Source of the DNA: Archaeoglobus neptunius
GTDB lineage: Archaea > Halobacteriota > Archaeoglobi > Archaeoglobales > Archaeoglobaceae
Assembly: GCF_016757965.1 (NCBI RefSeq)
Contig: NZ_JAEKIW010000003.1
Location: 109,899 to 173,898, forward strand
Reading direction: 5' to 3'
DNA: 64,000 nucleotides
The position numbers were made by a program, and so were the translations under genes. Below the pieces are notes generated by a model. The model searched no databases and was not told the origin of the DNA. It saw only the letters and a program-made list of their open reading frames with translations. This document shows positions 17,945-25,482 of the stretch, piece by piece; position 1 is the first letter of the stretch, and every line of letters begins with the position of its first letter.

Positions 17945-17997
17945 CCTCAGACTCTCCCTTTCATCATGACTCAGCTCGCCCATCAGTCATCATCGGC
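17944..17997 (-). ncRNA. C/D box sRNA candidate
   Basis: Read on the minus strand, 54 bases carry every archaeal C/D box landmark in order: C box ATGATGA (17993-17987), a 12-base guide, D' box CTGA (17974-17971), a 3-base gap, C' box ATGATGA (17967-17961), a 10-base guide, and D box CTGA (17950-17947). Short GCC/GGC ends can pair. Such RNAs guide 2'-O-methylation of rRNA or tRNA at the base five nucleotides from D or D'. The guides are ctgatgggcgag and aagggagagt; I did not identify the targets. It lies downstream of the Yip1-like gene and is antisense to the very end of cofH. Confidence 0.75.
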
Positions 17998-18037
17998 AAT
18001 AAAATTATGTGTTTCGGATTTTTAACTTCTTTTCCAG

Positions 18038-18688
18038 TTAGCCGATCGATATCAAAGACAGGATCTGATAACCTCCGAAGATCGCCGTTGGGATCGCCGC
18101 ACAGATGAGGGACCTTCTCCCGTCCAGTTCTCTCGCGTTTTTGATGGCAAAGTTCCAAATCAGCAGGCTCCAGATCGTAACGGCGATGTTTAACACGAGG
18201 GCAGAGTGCAAGTACCCGGTAGGAATCTGTTTTAGAATTGTCTTTGCGAGAATTCCCGGATCTGCTGTGAGATCTTCAGCACTTACCTTCGGCATGACGA
18301 CTTTTTCCATGTAATTCAGACTTATCGGAATTGAAATGGCAGAGCCGAACAGAGAGGGTAGAAATCCGTAACCTGTGAACTCGAATGTTCTTTTAAATTC
18401 TCCCCTACCGTCGAAGAATGCCGATAATCCGTGCATGATTGCCGCTGTAACAAACCAAACGGCGAAGATGCCAATAACCGAGCTGACGGCGTTAATGTAT
18501 GCCCCAGCTTCAAAGAACCTTGCAAGATCATCGGGAAGAGCTGTGGATAGTTTCATCACCAGTCTGAACTGGTAGTATGCAGCGAATGCTGCAAGCAGGA
18601 CAACAATCGTGGCCGGTTTCTTCAGATTCGGCTCCCCCTCTTTCAGCTCCCCAAAGAACCTGTCCGGGTTCGTGATCAGACTCAACAT
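18038..18688 (-). CDS. Yip1-domain membrane protein, second copy
   Basis: 216 residues, about five membrane helices, beginning MLSLITNPDRFFGELK like the protein at 12808-13428. Hydrophobic segments alternate with short charged loops. Function unknown. It is transcribed away from the cassette island that starts just upstream of it, and its 3' end faces the C/D box sRNA, which could be processed from its mRNA. Confidence 0.75.
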   Translation of the reverse strand: MLSLITNPDRFFGELKEGEPNLKKPATIVVLLAAFAAYYQFRLVMKLSTALPDDLARFFEAGAYINAVSSVIGIFAVWFVTAAIMHGLSAFFDGRGEFKRTFEFTGYGFLPSLFGSAISIPISLNYMEKVVMPKVSAEDLTADPGILAKTILKQIPTGYLHSALVLNIAVTIWSLLIWNFAIKNARELDGRRSLICAAIPTAIFGGYQILSLISIG

Positions 18689-18704
18689 GTCGGTTGATTG
18701 TACG

Positions 18705-18898
18705 TTCCATACTTAACAGTTTCTATGTTTAATTTAACCATAATTTTTTGATAGAGATTGTATATCGTAAGACTTAAATAGACATAGCATACAGGTGGTT
18801 GTGAGTAGTAGGCAGGTAAGAGGATGTACGAGGTAAAGGACTGGAATGAGGAAGTTATGAAGTGGCTTGCTGTTGGGCTCTGCCTGGCTATGGTGGGG
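18705..18898 (+). repeat. Conserved promoter-leader block of cassette A
   Basis: About 120 bases of noncoding DNA plus the first 25 codons of the peptide gene are nearly the same as blocks at 20655-20856 (+) and 63109-63311 (-). The block starts at ttccatact, includes the run ataattttttgatagag and a TATA-like gacttaaata about 55 bases before the ATG, and ends inside the leader codons. The promoter-leader block is the most strongly conserved noncoding DNA shared by the three cassettes. Confidence 0.85.
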
Positions 18899-19120
18899 TT
18901 AATGATGACATCAAATGTGGAAATTGCAAACATAGCAGGAGTTGTAGCAGGAGCCTACGCTGGGTATCACGCCGACAGTCAGATAGGGGCGATTGTAGAT
19001 GGGGCGTATTATGGTCTACTGGCTAGCTCAATACCTATCGCTGCATATGGCGTCATAGTTGCAGCTGGTGTGGCGACAGGTGGTGCAGCGATAGTTGCAG
19101 GTGTAGCAATAGCTGCGTGA
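18824..19120 (+). CDS. Cassette A: bacteriocin-like hydrophobic peptide precursor
   Basis: 98 residues. The first 25 (MYEVKDWNEEVMKWLAVGLC onward) match the peptides of cassettes B and C almost exactly; the remaining 73 are different, hydrophobic and rich in Gly, Ala, Val and Ile, ending AGVAIAA. A fixed leader with a variable 65-75 residue hydrophobic core is typical of circular bacteriocin precursors such as AS-48 and uberolysin. The next two genes, a small membrane protein and a SpoIIM/DUF95 protein, fit that reading. Function is inferred; no homologue was identified by name. The stop overlaps the next start. Confidence 0.7.
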   Translation: MYEVKDWNEEVMKWLAVGLCLAMVGLMMTSNVEIANIAGVVAGAYAGYHADSQIGAIVDGAYYGLLASSIPIAAYGVIVAAGVATGGAAIVAGVAIAA

Positions 19121-19416
19121 TGAGCATGCCCAGAGGGGAAAAAATTCTCCTAAGTTTTTTACTTTTTCCTGAATATAAAGTATATTCTTTGGCATTGAGA
19201 ACAAAAAACAAATACGAGAAAGATGGGTTAGTTATCTTAGCCTCGGCATGGATTGTTTTCAAGACATCGTTACTTTTAGGACTAGTACTGCAGTTTTTTG
19301 TGTATGTACATCTGAAGGCTATCATCTTTCAAATATTTGCAACACTTGGTATGCTGTCAGCAGTAACAATTACATTTTATTTAAAAATTTACAGAAATTT
19401 ATGTACAGAAAATTAA
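19120..19416 (+). CDS. Cassette A: small membrane protein, candidate immunity protein
   Basis: About 98 residues with a basic N-terminus, two strong membrane helices and a basic tail. The ATG overlaps the stop of the peptide gene (TGATG), so it is coupled to it; a GTG at 19117 and an ATG at 19126 are also in frame. It has no obvious similarity to the middle proteins of cassettes B and C beyond size, charge and topology, as expected if it protects against its own peptide. The DNA here is markedly AT-rich. Function is inferred from position. Confidence 0.6.
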   Translation: MSMPRGEKILLSFLLFPEYKVYSLALRTKNKYEKDGLVILASAWIVFKTSLLLGLVLQFFVYVHLKAIIFQIFATLGMLSAVTITFYLKIYRNLCTEN

Positions 19417-19937
19417 TTTTATTTACGACCTTTGTGTTTAGCGTAGGCTTTATTTTTGGTTTGTATAGCAATTGGGTACAATCGTCGTATTATATATGTG
19501 CTCAAAAATATGATTACGCAAACTTGTCCATTTATAGTATATTACGTAATAATATAAAAGTTATAATTTTTATTGTTGGGGGATGTGCTACCTTTGGTAC
19601 GACTACGACTATAAATTTACTGCTGAATGGACACGCACTTGGTACAGTAGTCTCCACTTTCTACTCGTGTTTGGGAGCTGGAAGGTTGTCGGCCTTAATC
19701 CTCCCCCACGGCATCTTCGAAATCCCAGCCATCATAATAGCCGGGGCTGCTGGCTTTAAAATCCCCTACGAAATCATCCGCTATCTGCTTGGCAAAAAAG
19801 AGCGAATTCTAACAAAAGAAGACATCAAAGAATGCCTAACCCTCGCATTAATCTCCATCATCTTAATCGTAATAGCAGCTTGGGTCGAAGCTAACGTCAC
19901 GCTGAGGATTGCCAAAACGCTGACAAAAGGTATTTGA
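19401..19937 (+). CDS. Cassette A: SpoIIM/DUF95 membrane protein
   Basis: 178 residues, about five helices. The C-terminal half (LPHGIFEIPAIIIAGAAGF, then an EANVTLRIAK ending) is shared with the cassette B and C proteins; the N-terminal half is divergent. SpoIIM/DUF95 proteins are a regular part of circular-bacteriocin gene clusters, where they are needed for maturation or export. An open frame extends upstream to 19248 but the ATG at 19401 gives the same length as cassette B and overlaps the preceding gene by 16 bases. Confidence 0.75.
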   Translation: MYRKLILFTTFVFSVGFIFGLYSNWVQSSYYICAQKYDYANLSIYSILRNNIKVIIFIVGGCATFGTTTTINLLLNGHALGTVVSTFYSCLGAGRLSALILPHGIFEIPAIIIAGAAGFKIPYEIIRYLLGKKERILTKEDIKECLTLALISIILIVIAAWVEANVTLRIAKTLTKGI

Positions 19938-19960
19938 AGATTTGAGGTGATTTAAAAAAC

Positions 19961-20176
19961 ATGGGGAAAGTCATCGAAGCAATATACGAGAAGGGAGTTT
20001 TCAGACCCCTCGAAAAGGTAGACCTGCGGGAAGGAGAAAGAGTTAAAATAAGAGTCGAGAGAACGAAGTCGGGAGATCTGCCGGAGTTTATAGATAAGTT
20101 GTCGGAAAAATTTAAAGACGTAGAAATCGATCCTCTGGAAGTTTTACTTGAAATGAGGAAGAGACCATGGGACTGA
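19961..20176 (+). CDS. Antitoxin of the AF2212/DUF104 family (VapB-like)
   Basis: 71 residues: [20 protein letters not shown] is the typical AF2212-like (DUF104) beta-barrel start, followed by an acidic toxin-binding tail ending [14 protein letters not shown]. It overlaps the start of the PIN-domain toxin gene by 10 bases, the usual order for such pairs. The antitoxin looks intact although the toxin frame is broken. It sits between cassettes A and B. Confidence 0.85.
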   Translation: MGKVIEAIYEKGVFRPLEKVDLREGERVKIRVERTKSGDLPEFIDKLSEKFKDVEIDPLEVLLEMRKRPWD

Positions 20177-20597
20177 CGATAGATTCGTCGGTTTACGTAG
20201 ATTCAATAGTTCCCAAATATGGGGAGAGGCAAAGGCAAAAGAAATAGCAAGGCTGGCTTCTGGAGTCGAGGTATTCGAACCGAGGGTGCTCGTCGTGGAG
20301 CTGGTGGGTGTTTTGAGTAGATTCAAACCGAAAAATGAGGTTAAAGATGTGCTGGACATTACCCGGTTCGTCAATATTATGCCAGAAGACGAAATACTTG
20401 AAACTGCTGTCAACATCGCTCTTGACACGCACTGCAGAGCCATAGATGCCTACTTCATAGCAACGGCTAAAGTCACGGACTCGATCTTAATAACGAACGA
20501 CAGGGTGATGGCGGGCAATGCTAAAAAAGCTGGAATCGAAGCGTACTATTTGATTGAGGAGTTTGACGAGGCGATTGAGAGATTGAAAAAACTGTAG
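20167..20597 (+). pseudogene. vapC: PIN-domain toxin VapC with a frameshift
   Basis: The frame starting at 20167 encodes [20 protein letters not shown] and then stops early. The rest of a PIN domain continues in another frame: EIARLASGVEVFEPRVLVVE, then AIDAYFIATA and ILITNDR, giving the usual acidic residues D, E, D and D. Restoring one G in the GGGG run at 20221-20224 joins the halves exactly. PIN toxins are ribonucleases that cut tRNA or rRNA. This may be true decay, a recoding site or a homopolymer read error; the intact antitoxin beside it makes error or recoding worth testing. Confidence 0.8.
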
Positions 20598-20654
20598 GGC
20601 GAGTTTTTCAGGTTCGAGATTTTCGCAGTTAAAACAGTTCGATTGGGTTTAGCA

Positions 20655-20856
20655 TTGTGTTCCATACTCAACAGTTTCCTTATTTAACTTATCCATAATT
20701 TTTTGATAGAGAGTGTATATCGTAAGACTTAAATAAGCATAGCACGCAGATTGTGATGAGCAGAAATGAGGTGGGTTAGAGATGCACGAGGTTAAGGACT
20801 GGAACGAGGAAGTGATGAAGTGGCTGGCTGTTGGGCTCTGTCTGGCTATGGTTGGA
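20655..20856 (+). repeat. Conserved promoter-leader block of cassette B
   Basis: Nearly the same sequence as the blocks at 18705-18898 and 63109-63311 (minus). It runs from ttgtgttccatactcaac through the TATA-like gacttaaata and the ribosome site gaggtggg to about codon 25 of the peptide gene. Copy B is closer to copy C than to copy A in the 5' untranslated part. Confidence 0.85.
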
Positions 20857-21087
20857 TTGGCTGTGGTGCCGGGAGTGGGTGTTGGAGATGCGGCGTACAT
20901 CATAGACCAGTGGATCCAGAATCATCCGAATAGCGATAAAGTGCCGTACGAGCTGAGGTGGTTGGCCTCAGGAACAGGAGCGTTTGTAGCAGGCAACCTC
21001 GCAAACATAGCGATTAGACTTGCCGTAACTGGTGCCGTAGCTGGTCCAGCAGGAGCGATAGCCTCCCTGGTTGTAGGTCTTGCATAA
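20782..21087 (+). CDS. Cassette B: bacteriocin-like hydrophobic peptide precursor
   Basis: 101 residues, opening MHEVKDWNEEVMKWLAVGLC as in the other copies. The rest is unique: a short polar part (IQNHPNSDKVPYELRW) followed by a Gly/Ala/Val-rich stretch ending IASLVVGLA. The division at about residue 26 leaves a core of about 75 residues. Ribosome site gaggtgggt is well placed. Role inferred from the cassette structure: precursor of a membrane-active, perhaps circular, peptide. Confidence 0.7.
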   Translation: MHEVKDWNEEVMKWLAVGLCLAMVGLAVVPGVGVGDAAYIIDQWIQNHPNSDKVPYELRWLASGTGAFVAGNLANIAIRLAVTGAVAGPAGAIASLVVGLA

Positions 21088-21120
21088 TCTGTCATTTTTA
21101 TTTTTTAGGAGGGCGCAAAG

Positions 21121-21381
21121 ATGAGGGCGAGACGAATAATCCAAGAGGAGCTGTTCAGATTGACTAAGGGAATTATCGTGGTCGCGGTTTCAGGAGCTGC
21201 CATTGTGCTCATAGTGAAAAGTATTGGAGTTAAAAAGTTCGGGTTTATCGAAAGTGCTCTCGGTATGAGTATCTGGGGTTTTGTTGGTATGCTGGCCTTT
21301 CTAATTGCGTGGGCCGTGGTATATAGAGAAGATATCAAAAAAATACCCAAATTGCTATCAGATAAAGGGAAAAAAGAATGA
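21121..21381 (+). CDS. Cassette B: small membrane protein, candidate immunity protein
   Basis: 86 residues: basic N-terminus (MRARRIIQEELFRLTK), two membrane helices (about 20-35 and 48-68) and a lysine-rich tail (SDKGKKE). High positive charge and small size are typical of circular-bacteriocin immunity proteins. Strong ribosome site aggagggc at 21108-21115. The stop overlaps the SpoIIM start by ATGA. No similarity to the middle genes of cassettes A and C beyond topology. Confidence 0.62.
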   Translation: MRARRIIQEELFRLTKGIIVVAVSGAAIVLIVKSIGVKKFGFIESALGMSIWGFVGMLAFLIAWAVVYREDIKKIPKLLSDKGKKE

Positions 21382-21914
21382 AGTTAGCTAAACTTCCATT
21401 CTGCTTTTCAACCGTAGCGTACATCTTTGGAGTGTTTTTGTCTACAATATACCTTAACAAAAATAAAATCTCTCTCCTGACATTTGGGGAAGATATCCAC
21501 CTGAATACAGGTATTTTCATTCCAGTAGTTCTTAATAATCTGTACACTGTTTCCTTAACAATTCTCGGCGGGTTTGTGATGGCGACTCTCACAACTCTTG
21601 AGCTTGTGTACAATGGAGCGATCATTGGCGGGCTACTTGTGATTCTCCCCGGTAATGTTTTCGTAACCTTCATTTTACCTCATGCAATCTTCGAAATCCC
21701 AGCCATAATAATAGCCGGGGCTGCTGGATTCAAGATTCCCTGCGAGGTCATCCGATACCTGATGGGCAGGAAGGAGCAGGTTCTGACCAGACATGATATC
21801 AGAGAGTACTTCACCATGGCCCTGATTTCCGTCGTGCTGATGGTGATAGCAGCCTGGATAGAGGCGAACGTGACGCTGAGAATTGCCAGAGAGATGTTGA
21901 ATTCAACGAGTTAA
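21378..21914 (+). CDS. Cassette B: SpoIIM/DUF95 membrane protein
   Basis: 178 residues, about five helices, coupled to the previous gene by a 4-base overlap. The last 80 residues (LPHAIFEIPAIIIAGAAGFK onward, through RYLMGRKEQVLT and EANVTLRIAR) are nearly the same as in cassettes A and C, while the first 95 differ. This split suggests the N-terminal half contacts the variable peptide and the conserved half does the shared work. Family role in circular bacteriocins is established for bacteria; here it is inferred. Confidence 0.75.
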   Translation: MKLAKLPFCFSTVAYIFGVFLSTIYLNKNKISLLTFGEDIHLNTGIFIPVVLNNLYTVSLTILGGFVMATLTTLELVYNGAIIGGLLVILPGNVFVTFILPHAIFEIPAIIIAGAAGFKIPCEVIRYLMGRKEQVLTRHDIREYFTMALISVVLMVIAAWIEANVTLRIAREMLNSTS

Positions 21915-21959
21915 ACGAAATGCCAAAACAGGTTACTTAGTATTGCCATCCGGCATCAT

Positions 21960-22484
21960 TTACAACTCTATCTCAAATCTCTCCTCAGTTATCTCCCTTT
22001 CCAGCTTGAAAAGCGTAACTCCGAGTTTGTCGCCAACGTCAACAAGCATGAAGCTCGGAACTCCTGGTCCTCTCCCTCCACCCCACACACCCGTTGCAGA
22101 CCCGGGATTGAGCAGCACGACCTCACCCCGGTAAACATCCGGGGTGTGGGTGTGACCGGAAATGAGCACTTTAACCTTCATCTTCTTTGCAATATCCAGC
22201 AACTGCTCTCTGTTCCCCCTCGGGTAAACCTGATATCCATGGATAACCCCCACCATTCCTCTCACTACCTGATATTCCGGTAGAGGCAGGGAGTCCATGT
22301 TCCCCCTAACAACGTAGTACTCATCCGACAGGCTTCTTATGTACTCAAGCACCTTGCCCGAAGTCAGATCGCCCGTGCATATCACTGCGTCATAATCCAA
22401 AGTTTTGAAAAGGTGATCAAACTCAGAGGGAATTTTTGATGCTCTCTCGGGAATGTGCGAATCTCCAAAAATGAGTAGTTTCAT
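21960..22484 (-). CDS. MJ0936/YfcE-type metallophosphoesterase
   Basis: About 174 residues with the calcineurin-like metal motifs in order: FGDSH, CTGDL, VRGNMD, a histidine in GVIHGY, and SGHTHTPDV. Such small archaeal enzymes hydrolyse phosphodiesters in the cytoplasm with two metal ions; the natural substrate is unknown. The ATG at 22484 overlaps the lysA stop by four bases, so it is read from the lysA mRNA; a GTG three codons upstream is possible. Confidence 0.88.
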   Translation of the reverse strand: MKLLIFGDSHIPERASKIPSEFDHLFKTLDYDAVICTGDLTSGKVLEYIRSLSDEYYVVRGNMDSLPLPEYQVVRGMVGVIHGYQVYPRGNREQLLDIAKKMKVKVLISGHTHTPDVYRGEVVLLNPGSATGVWGGGRGPGVPSFMLVDVGDKLGVTLFKLEREITEERFEIEL

Positions 22485-23758
22485 AGAAGCCACTCAGGAA
22501 TCTTCTGCTTTGCGATCAAATCCCCGTAACTCTCCCTCTCCCTGATGACCCACCACCTGTCCCCGCTTACAAGAACTTCAGCACATCTCGGTCTGCCGTT
22601 GTACTGACTGCTCATCACAAATCCGTAAGCTCCGGTATCGAATATGGCAATCAGGTCACCCATCTCAACCTTTGGAAGCTTTCTGTCTCTCGCCAGAACA
22701 TCTCCACTCTCACAGATCGGCCCAACAATCGTGTAAGTCTCCTCCGCTCTGTTTTCCATCTTGTTCGCCACGGCAACCCTGTGGAAAGCATTGTACATTG
22801 CAGGCCTTATGAGGAGGTTGAAGCCGGCATCAACAGCTACAAAGTGCTTGAAGCCCTTCTTAACGGCATTAACTCTCGTTATCAGGACGGTGGTGTTTCC
22901 GACAATGCTTCTTCCCGGCTCAAGCCAGAGCTGAGGATCGGATTTCAACTCCGCCCTTCTCTTCTCGAACTCCGGAAGAATTGCTTCTGCAAAATCACTG
23001 GGTGTCGGAGCTCCTTTACCTTCATAGTCTATGCCCAGTCCTCCGCCCAAATCCACGAATTCCAGTTCGACACCTTCCTTCTCTATTTCAACTGCTATAT
23101 CCATAACCTTGTTTAACGCATGTACGAAAGGAGAAAGGCTCAGGATTTGGCTGCCAATATGACAGTGAATGCCTGCCGGAACGACTCCATCGAGCTTCAG
23201 AGCTAGCTTGTAGGCGTCGGCTGCCAGTCCATGAGGTATTCCAAACTTTGATTCTCTCAATCCCGTAGCTATTTTCGGGTGTGTTTTGGGATCGACGTCA
23301 GGATTGACTCTAAACGCGATTTCCACCTCTTCTCCGCTCTCCACTGCAGCTTCTGAAATCAACCGCAGCTCATCTATGCTATCAACGCTGAACTTGACCC
23401 CCGTCTCAATTCCCATTTCAATTTCTCTTATGCTTTTCGAGTTTCCATTGTACAGTATCTTATCCCTCCTGAATCCGGCTAACAGGGCCAGATACAGCTC
23501 ACCATCACTAAAAACGTCAGCCCCAAATCCCTGAGCAGATATTATCTTCATCAATGCAATATTGTTGTTCGCTTTGACTGCATACAAAATTCCGGCATTG
23601 GGAAATGCTTCTCTATACGCCCTGATATTGCTTTCAAGCTGAGCCTTGGAAGTTATATATACTGGAGTTCCTACCTCACTGACTATTTCAGTAACAGGAA
23701 CGTTTTCTACAGTAAGAATGCCCTCTTTCTGAGAGAACATGAATAAATTGGGTTCCAT
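22481..23758 (-). CDS. lysA: Diaminopimelate decarboxylase
   Basis: 425 residues of the fold-III PLP decarboxylases. The PLP lysine is in YAVKANNN near residue 60; HIGSQ, the glycine-rich DLGGGLGIDY and the substrate/PLP motif CESGD near residue 340 are all present. It makes lysine from meso-diaminopimelate, so lysine here probably comes through the DAP route. Starts at an ATG followed by a phosphodiesterase gene in the same operon; the upstream S15 gene is 13 bases away and likely co-transcribed. Confidence 0.93.
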   Translation of the reverse strand: MEPNLFMFSQKEGILTVENVPVTEIVSEVGTPVYITSKAQLESNIRAYREAFPNAGILYAVKANNNIALMKIISAQGFGADVFSDGELYLALLAGFRRDKILYNGNSKSIREIEMGIETGVKFSVDSIDELRLISEAAVESGEEVEIAFRVNPDVDPKTHPKIATGLRESKFGIPHGLAADAYKLALKLDGVVPAGIHCHIGSQILSLSPFVHALNKVMDIAVEIEKEGVELEFVDLGGGLGIDYEGKGAPTPSDFAEAILPEFEKRRAELKSDPQLWLEPGRSIVGNTTVLITRVNAVKKGFKHFVAVDAGFNLLIRPAMYNAFHRVAVANKMENRAEETYTIVGPICESGDVLARDRKLPKVEMGDLIAIFDTGAYGFVMSSQYNGRPRCAEVLVSGDRWWVIRERESYGDLIAKQKIPEWLL

Positions 23759-23771
23759 GAGTTAAAAAATA

Positions 23772-24230
23772 TTATCTCGAAATTTCAATCTTGAGTCTCT
23801 CCGGATTGTATTTCCAGTCTGCTGGCAGCACGCCCTTCTCCTTGTAGTAATTCGAAAGTCTCCAGATTTTTGCTTCTATGAGCTGCAAACCTCTTCTGTT
23901 GTGCTTGTCCTTTCTGTGCACCTCAAGATGCTTTCTGAGTTTAAGCGCCTTTTTGATGAGCGATTTCAGATCTTCGGGATATTTTATTTCAACTCCTTTC
24001 TCCCTCAGGATTTTCTGGATCTTCTTTCCTGTAATCTGCTTCACTGATGGAATGCCGTACTGGTCCCTCAGTATCATTCCTATCTGACTGGGCTCGTACC
24101 CCTCTATGAAGAGCTCCACTACCTTTTTTTCTACCTCGGCAGGCGACATATCCACCCATTCTGGAGGAGAGTCCCTATAAACCCTTTTTGATCCTGATTT
24201 GCCCCTTCTTCTCGCATGAATTCTTGCCAT
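23772..24230 (-). CDS. rps15: 30S ribosomal protein S15 (archaeal/eukaryal S13e type)
   Basis: 152 residues, the long archaeal form: basic N-terminal extension ([14 protein letters not shown]), then the S15 core with the [12 protein letters not shown] rRNA-binding motif. Binds 16S rRNA during small-subunit assembly. The Shine-Dalgarno sequence ggaggtga is 5 bases before the ATG at 24230. A TATA-like atatataac lies about 35 bases upstream on the minus strand. lysA and the phosphodiesterase follow closely. Confidence 0.95.
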   Translation of the reverse strand: MARIHARRRGKSGSKRVYRDSPPEWVDMSPAEVEKKVVELFIEGYEPSQIGMILRDQYGIPSVKQITGKKIQKILREKGVEIKYPEDLKSLIKKALKLRKHLEVHRKDKHNRRGLQLIEAKIWRLSNYYKEKGVLPADWKYNPERLKIEISR

Positions 24231-24239
24231 GAGCGTCAC

Positions 24240-24407
24240 CTCCTTGCCCTCTCCTCCCGATTGAATATATAACTTGCGTTGCTGATAATTGATTCATTCT
24301 GCAATAAAAATGATTGGATTATGAGAACGACTGCTGTATTTCCGAAAATCGAACAAAAAGAGTTATATTTTTGAAAAACAAGTATTTGATTGTAAGGAGG
24401 GTGAGAA
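24240..24407. other. Intergenic region between divergent S15 and oxygen-defence units
   Basis: Contains the minus-strand promoter of S15 (atatataac near 24268 on the plus strand) and, on the plus strand, the TATA-like ttatatttttg at 24363-24373 and ribosome site aaggagggtga at 24393-24403 that lead into a short open frame. No repeat or RNA gene was recognised. Confidence 0.4.
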
Positions 24408-24599
24408 GTGAGAGATTGCAGGTACAGGAAGTCTTCAGGTGTTGAACTGAGCAGCATAGCTGAAAGGCATCTGGTTTGCTCGCACAATCAATTCATCCAG
24501 GAAAATATGAGGCCGAATACGTCAAAAAGGCCAGAACAGGCAGTACAGATGGTTGTTTTACCAAGGGAAAGTTTAAATAAACTATTAATAATTTTTTAA
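24408..24599 (+). CDS. Possible 63-residue Cys-containing protein
   Basis: A GTG-started frame preceded by a very good ribosome site (aaggagggtga, 4 bases away) and a TATA box about 40 bases upstream. It encodes [20 protein letters not shown] followed by a segment with a second Cys-His pair (VCSHNQ). I do not recognise a family. Its last third overlaps the TATA box of the ferritin gene (gtttaaataaac), which argues either for a real small gene ahead of ferritin or for a remnant. The signals, not the protein, are the evidence. Confidence 0.4.
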   Translation: MRDCRYRKSSGVELSSIAERHLVCSHNQFIQENMRPNTSKRPEQAVQMVVLPRESLNKLLIIF

Positions 24600-24610
24600 A
24601 TGGTGGTATC

Positions 24611-25132
24611 ATGGCATCTATCAGTGAGAAGATGGTTGAGGCGTTGAACAGGCAGATAAACGCAGAAATTTACTCTGCCTACCTTTATCTCTCCATGGCA
24701 GCATATTTCGAATCGGTGGGTCTGAAAGGTTTTGCCAACTGGATGAGGGTTCAGTGGCAGGAGGAGCTGGCTCATGCAATGAAAATCTACGATTATGTTG
24801 CCGAAAGAGGCGGAAGAGTTAGACTTTATGCAATCGAAGAACCCCCATCCGAATGGAATTCGCCCCTTGATGCATTTGAACATGTCTATCAGCACGAAGT
24901 CAAGGTTACAGGTATGATAAACGAGCTGGCAGAGCTGGCTATTTCAGAAAAAGATTACGCAACCTACAACATGCTGCAATGGTTTATCGCAGAGCAGGTT
25001 GAAGAGGAGGCTTCAGCAAGCGAAATAGTAGAAAAGCTCAGGCTTATAGGCAGTGATGGCAGAGGATTGCTGATGATGGACAGTGAACTTGGACAGAGGC
25101 AGTTCACTCCGCCACAGGAGGAAACAAAATGA
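24611..25132 (+). CDS. ftn: Ferritin
   Basis: 173 residues, four-helix bundle. Ferroxidase ligands can be seen in [10 protein letters not shown] (helix A), [10 protein letters not shown] (helix B) and [12 protein letters not shown]. It oxidises and stores iron in a 24-subunit shell; the A. fulgidus relative forms an unusual open cage. It heads an oxygen-defence operon and overlaps the next gene by four bases. TATA box at about 24569-24578, ribosome site ggtggt at 24602. Confidence 0.93.
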   Translation: MASISEKMVEALNRQINAEIYSAYLYLSMAAYFESVGLKGFANWMRVQWQEELAHAMKIYDYVAERGGRVRLYAIEEPPSEWNSPLDAFEHVYQHEVKVTGMINELAELAISEKDYATYNMLQWFIAEQVEEEASASEIVEKLRLIGSDGRGLLMMDSELGQRQFTPPQEETK

Positions 25133-25473
25133 AATACGCCATCTTTCTTTTCAACGATGATGAGATGTGCATGGTTCATGCATTTCTCTACGTCAGAGAG
25201 TTGAATGAGAACGGTGTTGAGGCCAGACTGATTCTCGAGGGTAGGGCCACGAAAGTTCCAAAGATGTACAGAGAGAGTGGATTGATAGGAAGATACTATG
25301 AGGAGGCAAAGGAAAAGAGCTGGATAGATTGCGTTTGCAGGGCATGTTCTGTAGCTACGGACTCTCTAAGCTATGCAGAAAAAGAAGGTTTGAGAATATG
25401 TGGGGATTTAAACGGACACGTTAGTATTTTGAGCTATATAAACAGGGGGTATGGCGTTCTGGTAATGGGTTGA
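25129..25473 (+). CDS. DsrE-like small protein
   Basis: 114 residues with the DsrE/F fold outline: [20 protein letters not shown], then [14 protein letters not shown], and a cysteine cluster CVCRAC in the middle. DsrE-family proteins bind or pass on sulfur through a cysteine. It sits between ferritin and desulfoferrodoxin with an ATGA overlap, so a redox or sulfur role in oxygen defence is likely. The assignment rests on the fold outline and not on a diagnostic motif. Confidence 0.65.
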   Translation: MKYAIFLFNDDEMCMVHAFLYVRELNENGVEARLILEGRATKVPKMYRESGLIGRYYEEAKEKSWIDCVCRACSVATDSLSYAEKEGLRICGDLNGHVSILSYINRGYGVLVMG

Positions 25474-25482
25474 GGTGATTGG

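Noticed and set aside
18682..18933. Opposite-strand frames over the promoter-leader blocks that share LSLTIYNLYQKIM in all three copies
   Set aside because: The match follows from DNA identity of the blocks; frame lengths differ and there are no start signals. Kept only as evidence for block conservation.
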